This document shows, one piece after another, positions 24,535-32,602 of a DNA stretch of 64,000 nt. The notes beneath the pieces are model-generated. The model was not told the DNA's origin, made no database searches, and saw only the letters and a program-made list of their open reading frames with translations. Source of the stretch: an uncultured Paracoccaceae bacterium (lineage in GTDB: Bacteria; Pseudomonadota; Alphaproteobacteria; Rhodobacterales; Rhodobacteraceae); contig CANLEQ010000016.1 of the NCBI GenBank assembly GCA_947489705.1, positions 1-64,000 on the forward strand, read 5' to 3'. Made by a program: the position numbers and the translations under genes. The first letter of the stretch is position 1. Every line of letters starts with the position of its first letter.

Positions 24535-25895
24535 GGTTGAGGTATCTGGCAACAGGAATGGCTGTTGTTGGCGGGGTTTCGGTGACGGCCGCCGCCTTGT
24601 TTGGCGGTTTTTCGAAAGAACCCGTGCCGCAAGCTCTAAGCACGGTCGGTGTTTGGGCACCCGCCCCGATCAAACCGCCCTTACCATCACTGGCCCCGAT
24701 CCCGGGCGGTTTCGCCGTTGCGCAACCTGCCATCGCAGTCACGTTCCCGCCGCCGGCGCTGCCCGCCGCTGCGACGATCGAGACATCGGTTCCCACAATC
24801 GAGTTGCCACGCAAGACGTGGTCGCGCAAAATAGCATCAGGGGAAACGCTCGACGCCGTCCTGTCCCAAGCTGGTCTTGCTGCGGCGGACCGCGCCGAAG
24901 TCGCTCTTGCAATTGGCGTCGAATACGATCTCCGGCGGTTGCGGCCAGGGCACGAGCTCACGGTCGTGACGGCGCCCGATGGCAAGCCACAGCGCGTGGC
25001 GCTCCTCGTGGATGACGGGATACGGATCGAAGCCACCTTCGGCGAACGCGTCGCGACCCAGGTCGTTGCCCCGGAGACTGACGTCGTGACCCTTGCAGGG
25101 GAGGCCCGGATCGATAGCTCGGTTTCCGTCGCTCTCAGTGACGCAGGAATGCCCGCGCGGTTTGCGGTCGATCTGGCAGAGATGCTCGGAGAAGCGGTGG
25201 ACTTTCGGCGCGACCTGTCCGGAGGCGAGACCCTCCGCCTGATGTGGCGGGAGGCCCGCGTCGGTGAAGAGAGGATCGGTGAGCCCGAGATCACCTATGC
25301 CGCGCTCAACCTCGGCGACAGCGCGTTCGAGGTCGTCTGGCCCGAAGACGGCTCGGGGCGCGCCACCATCTTTCGCGACGGCGAGGTCGAGCGTGTTTTT
25401 GCCCAACCGGTCGAAGGCGCACGGTTGAGCTCCGTCTATGGGCGCCGGACCCATCCGGTATATGGCGACACGCGGATGCATACCGGCGTCGACTTCGCTG
25501 CCGCGCGCGGCACACCGGTATTTTCCACGGCAGCCGGGCGCGTCCGTTTCATCGGCCGACGCGGCGGCTATGGTCGCGTCGTCGAAATCGCCCACGGGTC
25601 TTCGACCATGACCCGCTACGCCCACCTCAGCGCCGTGCCCGACGGGCTTGGGATCGGCGACCGCGTCGCTGCGGGCGATATGATTGGCCGCGTCGGGGCC
25701 ACCGGTACTGCCACGGGTCCGAACCTGCACTACGAGGTGCGCGTGGACGGCCGCCCGACCGACCCGCTTTCGGACGACCGGCTTGCAGATGCGGCAGAGG
25801 CCGCGGAAACCGAATCGATGTCGATGGAGCTGCTCGAAAGGGCGCGGGCACAGATTGCGGCGCTCAAAGCGGGCAGGGACCCTGATAGAACTTGA
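24531..25895 (+). CDS. M23-family peptidoglycan endopeptidase
   Basis: A 454-residue protein with a signal anchor (residues 5-25), a Pro-rich stretch, a LysM/OapA-like N-terminal region (KTWSRKIASGETLDAVLSQA) and a C-terminal LytM domain. Zinc ligands: YGDTRMHTGVDFAAARG (His, Asp) and GPNLHYEVRVDG (second His motif). It should cut cross-links in murein. The ATG overlaps the sco stop (ATGA). A short helix-rich tail ends the protein. Co-expression with copper chaperones suggests envelope repair during metal stress. Confidence 0.88.
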   Translation: MRLRYLATGMAVVGGVSVTAAALFGGFSKEPVPQALSTVGVWAPAPIKPPLPSLAPIPGGFAVAQPAIAVTFPPPALPAAATIETSVPTIELPRKTWSRKIASGETLDAVLSQAGLAAADRAEVALAIGVEYDLRRLRPGHELTVVTAPDGKPQRVALLVDDGIRIEATFGERVATQVVAPETDVVTLAGEARIDSSVSVALSDAGMPARFAVDLAEMLGEAVDFRRDLSGGETLRLMWREARVGEERIGEPEITYAALNLGDSAFEVVWPEDGSGRATIFRDGEVERVFAQPVEGARLSSVYGRRTHPVYGDTRMHTGVDFAAARGTPVFSTAAGRVRFIGRRGGYGRVVEIAHGSSTMTRYAHLSAVPDGLGIGDRVAAGDMIGRVGATGTATGPNLHYEVRVDGRPTDPLSDDRLADAAEAAETESMSMELLERARAQIAALKAGRDPDRT

Positions 25896-26054
25896 GCCGC
25901 GTCCCGGTTCAACGCGGTCCGGGCCGGCTGTCCGGCATCGCCGGCGTGCCTAAACGTCCTCCTGGTCCGCGAGGACAGCCAGAAAATTATGTACGCGAGT
26001 GATCAAGCTGAGGACGACCCGTCCGGCGTGGCAACGATCGGTGAAGGAGCAGTG

Positions 26055-26534
26055 ATGCGACAAGGCAGACCCGCAAGACCGGCAGGTATCTCGGCCCTGC
26101 TCGCTGCTCTGCTGCTCGATCAGCTTTCCAAGGCGGTGGTGACTGCAAACGCCGAAGGCCTGGCTGGCGGCCTGCCAGTGTTCCCCGGCTTCAATCTTGT
26201 CTTCCACCGCAACGATGGCATCACGTTCGGCTTGTTCGGGCAGGTCCCATGGTGGGCGCTGGCCGGTGTCGCCCTCACTGTCACAGCATGGCTTTTCTTG
26301 ATGATGTGGCGCACCACGCGTGCATCGGAGGCCACGGCCTACGGGCTCATCGCAGGTGGCGCGCTCGGCAATGTCATCGACAGAGTTCGGTTCGGGGCCG
26401 TGACGGATTTCTTGGATCTCCACGTAGGGACCTACCACTGGCCCGCGTTCAACCTCGCCGATGTTGCCGTCATAACGGGTGCGGCAGTTCTCGTTCTGTC
26501 GCCGGTCTTTTCGAGCCCAGTCCGCACGTCCTGA
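26055..26534 (+). CDS. lspA: LspA, lipoprotein signal peptidase II
   Basis: A 159-residue protein with four helices. The catalytic aspartates lie in GALGNVIDRVRFG and FNLADVAVI; the family motif FHRNDGITFGLF is present. It removes the signal peptide of diacylated prolipoproteins. I chose ATG 26055 because GAAGGAGCAGTG precedes it; the frame is open further upstream. lnt follows after three bases. LspA is often carried on metal-resistance elements. Confidence 0.92.
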   Translation: MRQGRPARPAGISALLAALLLDQLSKAVVTANAEGLAGGLPVFPGFNLVFHRNDGITFGLFGQVPWWALAGVALTVTAWLFLMMWRTTRASEATAYGLIAGGALGNVIDRVRFGAVTDFLDLHVGTYHWPAFNLADVAVITGAAVLVLSPVFSSPVRTS

Positions 26535-26537
26535 TCG

Positions 26538-28295
26538 ATGGCAGCCAATAACGTATATCAGGCCGCGCGCGGAGGTGCGCTGGCAGCTCCTTTCTTGGCT
26601 GCCATCGCCGCAGGCGCTGTTGCGGTGCTGGCCCTACCGCCGTTCTCTTATCTACCGGCGGTCTTGGTTGCCTGGTCGGCGCTGTTCCTCGCGCTTCGCG
26701 GACGCGGCGCTCGCACCGGCTTCGCCCTTGGCTGGATGTTCGGGATTGCGCATTTCGTTATCGGGCTCTGGTGGATCACCGAGAGCTTCATGGTCGAGGC
26801 CGAGACATTCGGACCGCTTGCCATACCGGCCGTAATTGGACTGGCTGCTTTACTGTCCGTCTTTCCAGCTCTGGCCTGTTCCATCTTCGCCCGTTTGGGT
26901 GCTAAAAATCTTGTCGCCGCCGTTGCATTCGCCGCCTGCTGGACCGGAGCTGAATGGCTTCGCGGACATGTCTTGACCGGCTTCCCATGGAACCTGGCAG
27001 GATATGCGCTGACGGATCATGCCGCCTTGCGTCAGATAGCGGCCCTCGTGGGAAGCTACGGATCAAGTTTCCTGACCGTGCTCGTGGGCGTATTGCCCGC
27101 CGTTGCATTCTCTATGTGCGGCCGCGCCCGCGTCCTACCGTTTGCGGCGATGGCCGGACTTCTCTGCGTCGTCTGGAGCTTTGGTGCGCTGCGCCTTGCC
27201 ATAGCGGAACCCGGACGCACTGGCGTCCAGGTCCGAATCGTCCAGGGAAATGTCGCACAGCAGGACAAGTGGGACCCGGCGCAGCGTGCGGACATTGTTG
27301 CGCGCTATCTCGACCTCTCGGCGCAGCCGGGTGATCCCGACCTGATCCTCTGGCCCGAAACCGCGTATCCTGGCTTTCTCGACGAGGACTTGGATGCACA
27401 AAGCCGCTTCGCCGACACGCTACCGCGGGATGCGCTGCTACTGACGGGCGTCCTTGATCGCGACGCCGATGGCGTCCAGACCGTCTACTATAACACGATA
27501 CAGGCTTATTCCGACGGGCGCGGTCCGGCGGCGAGCTACTCCAAGCATCATCTGGTCCCGTTCGGTGAGTACGTTCCATTCCGCCGCTGGCTGCCGTTCG
27601 AACGCATCGTCGAAAGTCTCGGAGAGATCGCGCCGGGTCCCGGCCCCCGGACTCTTGCCTTGCCAGGGGTTCCCCTTGTTGGTGCGGCGATATGCTACGA
27701 AATCATCTTTCCCGGCCACGTGACCGAGGACAACGTCCGTCCCGCTTGGATCTTCAACGCGACGAATGACGCCTGGTTCGGAATGTCGATGGGTCCCGAG
27801 CAGCATCTCGCTTCGGCGCGAATGCGCGCCGTTGAAGAGGGCCTTCCCGTTGTCCGGGCAGCGAATACCGGGATCTCCGCCGTGATTGATGCAACCGGCG
27901 CAGTGCTTGCGCGGCTCGATACCGCACAGACGGGAATCATCGATGCGCCGCTTCCCGGCGCGAGTGCTGCAACGTTCTATGCCCGGTTCGGCGACTGGAC
28001 GATGCTGGTGCTCCTGATGCCATTCATCGGCCTCTGTTGGCTCGGCCGCGAGGGAGCGGGCGGCACCGATATCCGCGCGCAAGCGACAACACGCTGGCTC
28101 GTGACCCCGTTTGCGGGAAACCGCGCGCTCGCAGTTCTGGCCGGTCTCATGGTCGGACGCTCGCGCGGAGCGCGCCGCGCTCTCTTGGGGAGCAGGAGCA
28201 GGTTCGCGCGTTATGCGCGGCTGGCGCATCCCCACTACCATGTTCCATTAGGCGCGCCTCGTCGGATGAGCATGGCTCGCCGGACATGGCCATGA
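26538..28295 (+). CDS. lnt: Lnt, apolipoprotein N-acyltransferase
   Basis: A 585-residue membrane protein with a nitrilase-like domain. The catalytic Glu is in ILWPETAYPG (near 274), Lys in SYSKHHLVPFGEYVPF (near 336) and Cys in GAAICYEIIFPG (near 386). It attaches the third acyl chain to lipoproteins. After the last helix (about residue 500) the protein has an unusual Arg-rich tail of about 70 residues, longer than in most Lnt. The stop overlaps the next ATG (ATGA). Confidence 0.9.
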   Translation: MAANNVYQAARGGALAAPFLAAIAAGAVAVLALPPFSYLPAVLVAWSALFLALRGRGARTGFALGWMFGIAHFVIGLWWITESFMVEAETFGPLAIPAVIGLAALLSVFPALACSIFARLGAKNLVAAVAFAACWTGAEWLRGHVLTGFPWNLAGYALTDHAALRQIAALVGSYGSSFLTVLVGVLPAVAFSMCGRARVLPFAAMAGLLCVVWSFGALRLAIAEPGRTGVQVRIVQGNVAQQDKWDPAQRADIVARYLDLSAQPGDPDLILWPETAYPGFLDEDLDAQSRFADTLPRDALLLTGVLDRDADGVQTVYYNTIQAYSDGRGPAASYSKHHLVPFGEYVPFRRWLPFERIVESLGEIAPGPGPRTLALPGVPLVGAAICYEIIFPGHVTEDNVRPAWIFNATNDAWFGMSMGPEQHLASARMRAVEEGLPVVRAANTGISAVIDATGAVLARLDTAQTGIIDAPLPGASAATFYARFGDWTMLVLLMPFIGLCWLGREGAGGTDIRAQATTRWLVTPFAGNRALAVLAGLMVGRSRGARRALLGSRSRFARYARLAHPHYHVPLGAPRRMSMARRTWP

Positions 28296-30205
28296 AGAAG
28301 CTCTTTAAGGTCTTTTTGTGGGCATTCCTCTCGATCGCTGGTCTCGCAGCTGCTGCCACAGGTCTGAGCTGGTACTTGCTGTCGGGCTCTGTTCCCGATT
28401 ACGACGAGGACTTCAGCGTATGGGGCATAGAGAGGCCAGTCGAGATTGTGCGGGATGCTTCCGCAGTTCCCCATATTTCCGCCGAATCCAGCGCCGATAT
28501 CTACTTCGCGCTCGGTTTCGTTCATGCCCAAGATCGCCTTGGGCAAATGCTCAGGGCGAGACAGGCTGGCAATGCCAAGTCAGCGGCGCCGCAATCTCTT
28601 GAACTCGCTCCCAATGTTGCGACGGCCCTCGAGGCCTATGCGAATGGCGTCAATGCCTGGATCGAGGAAGTAGCAAAGGGAGGACGCGGCCGGGGTGCGC
28701 CCGAGCTACTTCTGCTTGAACGGACCATCCGCCAGTGGCGGTCTTCCGACAGTCTAGCTATTGTGCAGGCGTTTCTTGCCAGTTTGCGTCCGCAGGACAA
28801 AGCGGCTGATCCGCACAGGTCCGGCGCGGAAATCATCCCGGACGACCGGCCACAGAGTCCAGAGCTTTTTCTTGATCGGCCGGACGCGAGGCTGAATGCT
28901 TGGGCCTTGCCAGCGGACCGGACGGTATCCGATGCCCCGATCATCGCCACCGACGTCACCGGATCCTTGTCCTTGCCTTCTCAGTGGTACTTGGCCGACA
29001 TTCAACTCCCGAGCGGCGCCGTTATCGGCGCCACGCTGCCCGGCGTGCCGTTCATAATAATCGGTCAATCGGAAAGTGTTGCCTGGTCTTTCCGCTCGGC
29101 TGCATGGCTAGCTTTGGATGATGCCGTGACACGGGCTGAGATTGGCGCCGAGGGATTTCTGACCGCGCTCAGCCGGCTGGAGCGATCGTCCGGTGCAGAA
29201 AACGCTGCAAAGGCGGTCGCCGGCCTTTTGCCTTCGGGGCTGCAGGTGGTCACTGCCGACGGCGAAGCGTTGGCGAGTTGGCCGAAAGATGTTTCTGGCA
29301 AGGCGCCCTACGCAGGGGCTCCGGATTTTCGCGGCCTCCGCCGAGCCATCCTGGACGAGCGCCAGTCAATTTTCTCTGTTGATGGCGTCATTGCCGCTCA
29401 GCAGGACAGCGTCAGCGCGGCCGCCCGCTTTCTCCTGCCTCTGATGGCGAAAGAACTATGGTTCAAGGAAGACCCGCTTGAGACTGAGCCGAAGCCGGCA
29501 AGCCATGTCCGCTCGGACATCGTGAACCGGCTCGCTCGCTGGAATGGTGAGATGGACAGGCAGTCGGCCGACCCGCTCGTCTTTTGGGCTTGGGTTCGGG
29601 CTTTACAGCGGCGTGTTCTGGAAGACGAGTTTCCGGGGATGGAGAACCTTTGGGCCCGATCCGACCCGGAATTTTTGTACAACGTTCTGACGGATCGTGA
29701 TGGGCGTTCGATCTGGTGCGACATCCGCCAGTCTGGAAGAATTGAGACGTGCGACGAGATGATCCGCGCGGCTCTCGACGACGCCTTGGAATGGCTTGTG
29801 GAACGGCACGGGCCCGACCCGGCCGAATGGTACTGGGGCTCGGAACATGCGGTCGTTATGGAGTGGTCGGCAACCGATCCAGGCGGTGTCATCGCTGACA
29901 TTGCCGGTATCGTGGAACCTGTTTCCGGAGGCCCATACACTCAGAAGTCGACGCAATTCAGCTTGCGGGATGCAGGGCCGTTCGACAGTCGCTACGGCAC
30001 GAACTTCCAAGCGGTGATGTCGTTTGCTGATGACGACCATTCCTATTTCATTGCACCTGCCGGACAATCAGCGCATCCGCTTTCGAGATTCTACGACAAT
30101 CTTTTCCCCATGTGGATGTTGGGGGATTACCTGATTATGAACACAGATAATTCTATCGCCGGAAGCGCTGCCGCAGGAACCTCCCGACTGTCACCGCTGA
30201 CTTGA
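28292..30205 (+). CDS. penicillin-acylase-family protein, probably inactive
   Basis: A 637-residue homologue of Ntn-hydrolase acylases, with an N-terminal membrane anchor (residues 5-30). Family features include FALGFVHAQDRLGQMLRARQ and the late GQSAHPLSRFYDN. At the autoprocessing site, where the family has Ser-Asn-x-Trp (the new N-terminal Ser is the nucleophile), this protein reads ARLNAWALPADRT, so the Ser is Leu201. The downstream N-D-P-H-L segment is also lost (TDVTGSLSLP). It should therefore neither mature nor hydrolyse amides. It may have a structural or binding role. Last gene of the sco-dsb-lsp-lnt operon. Confidence 0.85.
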   Translation: MKKLFKVFLWAFLSIAGLAAAATGLSWYLLSGSVPDYDEDFSVWGIERPVEIVRDASAVPHISAESSADIYFALGFVHAQDRLGQMLRARQAGNAKSAAPQSLELAPNVATALEAYANGVNAWIEEVAKGGRGRGAPELLLLERTIRQWRSSDSLAIVQAFLASLRPQDKAADPHRSGAEIIPDDRPQSPELFLDRPDARLNAWALPADRTVSDAPIIATDVTGSLSLPSQWYLADIQLPSGAVIGATLPGVPFIIIGQSESVAWSFRSAAWLALDDAVTRAEIGAEGFLTALSRLERSSGAENAAKAVAGLLPSGLQVVTADGEALASWPKDVSGKAPYAGAPDFRGLRRAILDERQSIFSVDGVIAAQQDSVSAAARFLLPLMAKELWFKEDPLETEPKPASHVRSDIVNRLARWNGEMDRQSADPLVFWAWVRALQRRVLEDEFPGMENLWARSDPEFLYNVLTDRDGRSIWCDIRQSGRIETCDEMIRAALDDALEWLVERHGPDPAEWYWGSEHAVVMEWSATDPGGVIADIAGIVEPVSGGPYTQKSTQFSLRDAGPFDSRYGTNFQAVMSFADDDHSYFIAPAGQSAHPLSRFYDNLFPMWMLGDYLIMNTDNSIAGSAAAGTSRLSPLT

Positions 30206-30455
30206 TGCCCGTCGCCACAAAACAGATTGGCGCCTTGAGACGGATTTCGTCCCGGCGTACCAATGGAGAAGCTCTACCCAAGATCCTGACCGGTAGACGC
30301 GTTCGACCGATCTCAAGACAATCTGGCGACGTGACGGGTTGCCGAAATCTGGCACCGTCCACTCCAGATCGACCAACTCACCACGCTTTTCACGAAGCCC
30401 GTGGTCCGGCGCAACGTCGTGCCGGACAGCACCTTCATAGGGGTGGACGAGCCCC
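30206..30455 (-). mobile_element. remnant of an IS5-like transposase
   Basis: A minus-strand frame contains LVDLEWTVPDF then NPSRRQ, followed by VYRSGSWVELLHWYAGTK. This is recognisable as the IS5/IS1182-type transposase region LDWAVPDFSTLSRRQ...YRGSGGPLHLLIDSTGIK, but the DDE residues are gone and frames are broken. No terminal repeats were seen. It fills the gap between the acylase and the first L,D-transpeptidase. Confidence 0.55.
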
Positions 30456-30491
30456 CTAATAAGACGACTGTCGCGGAGATCGAGGTGGCAG

Positions 30492-31064
30492 TCAGGCTTC
30501 CGCCATCTTGGGATACAGGACCACGCGCGCTTCCAAAGGCACCTGTTCGTAAAGCAGTTTGATATGTTCATTCGTCAGGCCCGCGCAGCCGTTCGAAACC
30601 GCGCGGCCAATGCTGGCCACGTCCGAAGTGCCGTGAATGCGAAGAAATGTGTCGCCGCGCCCTTCCTGGAAAAGGTAGACCGCCCGGGCGCCTAGCGGGT
30701 TGTCCGGGCCCCCTGGCACTCCATCGGCATGCTGGGCGTACTTTTCGGGCTCGCGCTCGATCATTGCGGGCGTCGGCGTCCACGAAGGCCATTCCTTCTT
30801 GGCGCCGACGTAGTACTGGCCGGCCTCGTAAAGGCTATCGCGGCCGACGCGGATGCCGTAGCGCCATGCCTTGCCGTCCGGCATGGTCCAGAAAAGCTGG
30901 AAGTCGTCGGGGAACACGTGGACCTCGCCCGGCGGAAGCGGGTGGTGCAGTGTGACGAACGTCGGCTGCAGGCGGGACGGCAAAGTCTGCGCATGCGCTG
31001 GCAGACCAGCGATAGCGGCTCCGAAAGTAGCCATGCCGGCCGTAATTACATCGCGACGTTGCAT
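30492..31064 (-). CDS. L,D-transpeptidase (YkuD), copy A
   Basis: A 190-residue exported protein with a twin-arginine-like leader (MQRRDVITAGMATFG). The YkuD catalytic site is LRIHGTSD (His144) and RAVSNGCAGL (Cys160). It forms 3-3 cross-links or anchors proteins to murein. I chose ATG 31064, with AGAGGA eight bases upstream. Related to the copy at 36822-37535 in the segments GKAWRYGIRVGRDSLYEAGQ and EWPSWTPTPAMIEREPE. Confidence 0.9.
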   Translation of the reverse strand: MQRRDVITAGMATFGAAIAGLPAHAQTLPSRLQPTFVTLHHPLPPGEVHVFPDDFQLFWTMPDGKAWRYGIRVGRDSLYEAGQYYVGAKKEWPSWTPTPAMIEREPEKYAQHADGVPGGPDNPLGARAVYLFQEGRGDTFLRIHGTSDVASIGRAVSNGCAGLTNEHIKLLYEQVPLEARVVLYPKMAEA

Positions 31065-31335
31065 TCCAATGGTCCTCTTCGTATTTTTCTCGCCCGTTGA
31101 GTCGGGCAACGTAGGCCGCCGTAGACAGAAGGGCGTGCTTTTTCAAACAAACGTGAATGACCTCGGCGATGGCGTGACAAAGGGCGGTGTCCGCGGGGTT
31201 AATTAACGGGTAGGCTCCGGATCGCTGTTCGCAACGCTCCGTGGCGTTGAGAACCGTCAGGGCAGAGACTTTTACGTCGCTCTTGCCGATTTCCCGAGTG
31301 CGTCAAGGCGACGATGCCACGAGGGAGGTAAAGCC

Positions 31336-31497
31336 ATGGATATGGAGTGTTCGGGCGAGTCTGCACTTCCGCCTGATTCCGAACACTCTATGATGTCTCG
31401 GACACCCGCCTCTCGCCCTTGTGATGTGGGATCTCCTGCCTCCGCGGGTAAGGCGGACGCTGGATGGCCAGCAGGCAAAGAGCAAGAGGCGACATAA
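31336..31497 (+). CDS. 53-residue small ORF with strong ribosome site
   Basis: Starts at ATG 31336 after GGGAGGTAAAGCC, an almost perfect ribosome site at good distance. It ends with TAA directly against the ATG of the next L,D-transpeptidase, so the two are likely translated together. The product is hydrophilic, rich in Ser, Ala and Pro, with two Cys and no signal peptide. A 10-base inverted repeat (31345-31354 and 31379-31388) lies inside it, so this may be a leader peptide. I recognise no family. Confidence 0.45.
   Translation: MDMECSGESALPPDSEHSMMSRTPASRPCDVGSPASAGKADAGWPAGKEQEAT
31345..31388 (+). promoter_or_regulatory. stem-loop in leader of L,D-transpeptidase gene
   Basis: Perfect 10-base arms GAGTGTTCGG and CCGAACACTC enclose 24 bases. 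The stem begins seven bases after the start codon of the small ORF at 31336, so ribosome movement over that ORF would open or close it. It has no T-run. Attenuation of the downstream gene is an inference. Confidence 0.4.
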
Positions 31498-32208
31498 ATG
31501 AAAAGAACTCGGGCGTTCCTGATCGCGATCGCCTTGACGGCGCTGACCGCTTGCGGCGAGCAAAGCAAGTTCAAGGACTATGACGGCCCAAAGGTGACGC
31601 GCGTCCTCCTGTTTAAGTCTGAGCGCAAGCTCTATCTGATGCATCAGAATCAGGAGCTTGTAAAATACGACGTAGGCCTCGGCTTCGCACCAGAAGGCCA
31701 CAAGGAAATAGAAGGCGACGGCCGTACGCCCGAAGGGCACTACTTGATCGATAAACGCAACCCGAACAGCAAATTCCACCTGTCTGTTGGAATTTCATAC
31801 CCCAACCCAGCGGACGTTGCGCGCGCAGAAGCCCTAGGCAAGTCTCCGGGGGGAGACATCTTTATTCATGGACGCGGACCAACCTACTGGAAGGGCGCGC
31901 CGGTCGATTGGACCTTTGGGTGCATAGCGGTCACCGATGACGAGATCGAGAGGATCTACGCCATGGTCGCAGATGGCACACCAATTTCCATCTATCCGTC
32001 GCGGGCCGATATGGAGGCCGAACTGACGGCGCTGCGGGAGGGTGAGGGGGCCGCTCGAATGGCGGTCCAATCCGACCTGCCCTCACAAGCCGACGTACTG
32101 GTGGGAGCGCCACTTGTACAGGCGGGTTCAAAGACGGTGAATTCTCCAGATCCGCAGGCGCTGCCCCAAAGCGCGGCGGCTGCTTCTCGCTTGGCCAACG
32201 CTCGCTAG
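31498..32208 (+). CDS. L,D-transpeptidase lipoprotein (YkuD), copy B
   Basis: A 236-residue protein with a lipoprotein signal (LTALTAC, Cys19), so it should be matured by the Lgt/LspA/Lnt enzymes encoded in this window. The YkuD site is DIFIHGRGP (His124) and DWTFGCIAVTDDE (Cys142), of the YafK-like type. A Ser/Ala-rich low-complexity tail of about 60 residues follows the domain. Good ribosome site AAGAGG. Confidence 0.88.
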   Translation: MKRTRAFLIAIALTALTACGEQSKFKDYDGPKVTRVLLFKSERKLYLMHQNQELVKYDVGLGFAPEGHKEIEGDGRTPEGHYLIDKRNPNSKFHLSVGISYPNPADVARAEALGKSPGGDIFIHGRGPTYWKGAPVDWTFGCIAVTDDEIERIYAMVADGTPISIYPSRADMEAELTALREGEGAARMAVQSDLPSQADVLVGAPLVQAGSKTVNSPDPQALPQSAAAASRLANAR

Positions 32209-32352
32209 CGTCCGCTGGCGTACGAATGGCGTGCCGTGTCCTCTGGTCCTTCCGGTAGGTTCTCCACCAGTAGAAAAGGCGCAGGCCAATGGCAGTGGCG
32301 CGAGGCAACCACAGAAGAAGCTCGGCGCGCTATCTGTTGTGAGGCCCCACAC

Positions 32353-32547
32353 CTACTCCGGAGCCGTCTCTCCTGGCAGAAGTTCCGGCCCTACCACTTG
32401 ATCGAAGGCCTGGCTATCGGCCAGCTCGCCGACCTTCACGACGGTGAGGCCGAAGACGATTGCGATGAGTCCTACGAGCACCATACCCACCCCAATGTTA
32501 CGAGAGCGGCGGCGGCGGTGAAGTTCGTGTTCGGTCCGTATGGCCAT
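32353..32547 (-). CDS. small membrane protein resembling CoxF
   Basis: A 64-residue protein with one helix: MAIRTEHELHRRRRSRNIGV followed by GMVLVGLIAIVFGLTVVKV. This N-terminus and helix are typical of the short protein found beside the cytochrome-oxidase assembly gene ctaG in Rhodobacterales. No ctaG is present here. It lies just downstream of the P-type ATPase on the same strand. Confidence 0.7.
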   Translation of the reverse strand: MAIRTEHELHRRRRSRNIGVGMVLVGLIAIVFGLTVVKVGELADSQAFDQVVGPELLPGETAPE

Positions 32548-32602
32548 TAGAATACCCTTGAATTCGGCGGGGCCGCCGTTGACACGGCCCCTTGTGTCAT
32601 AC

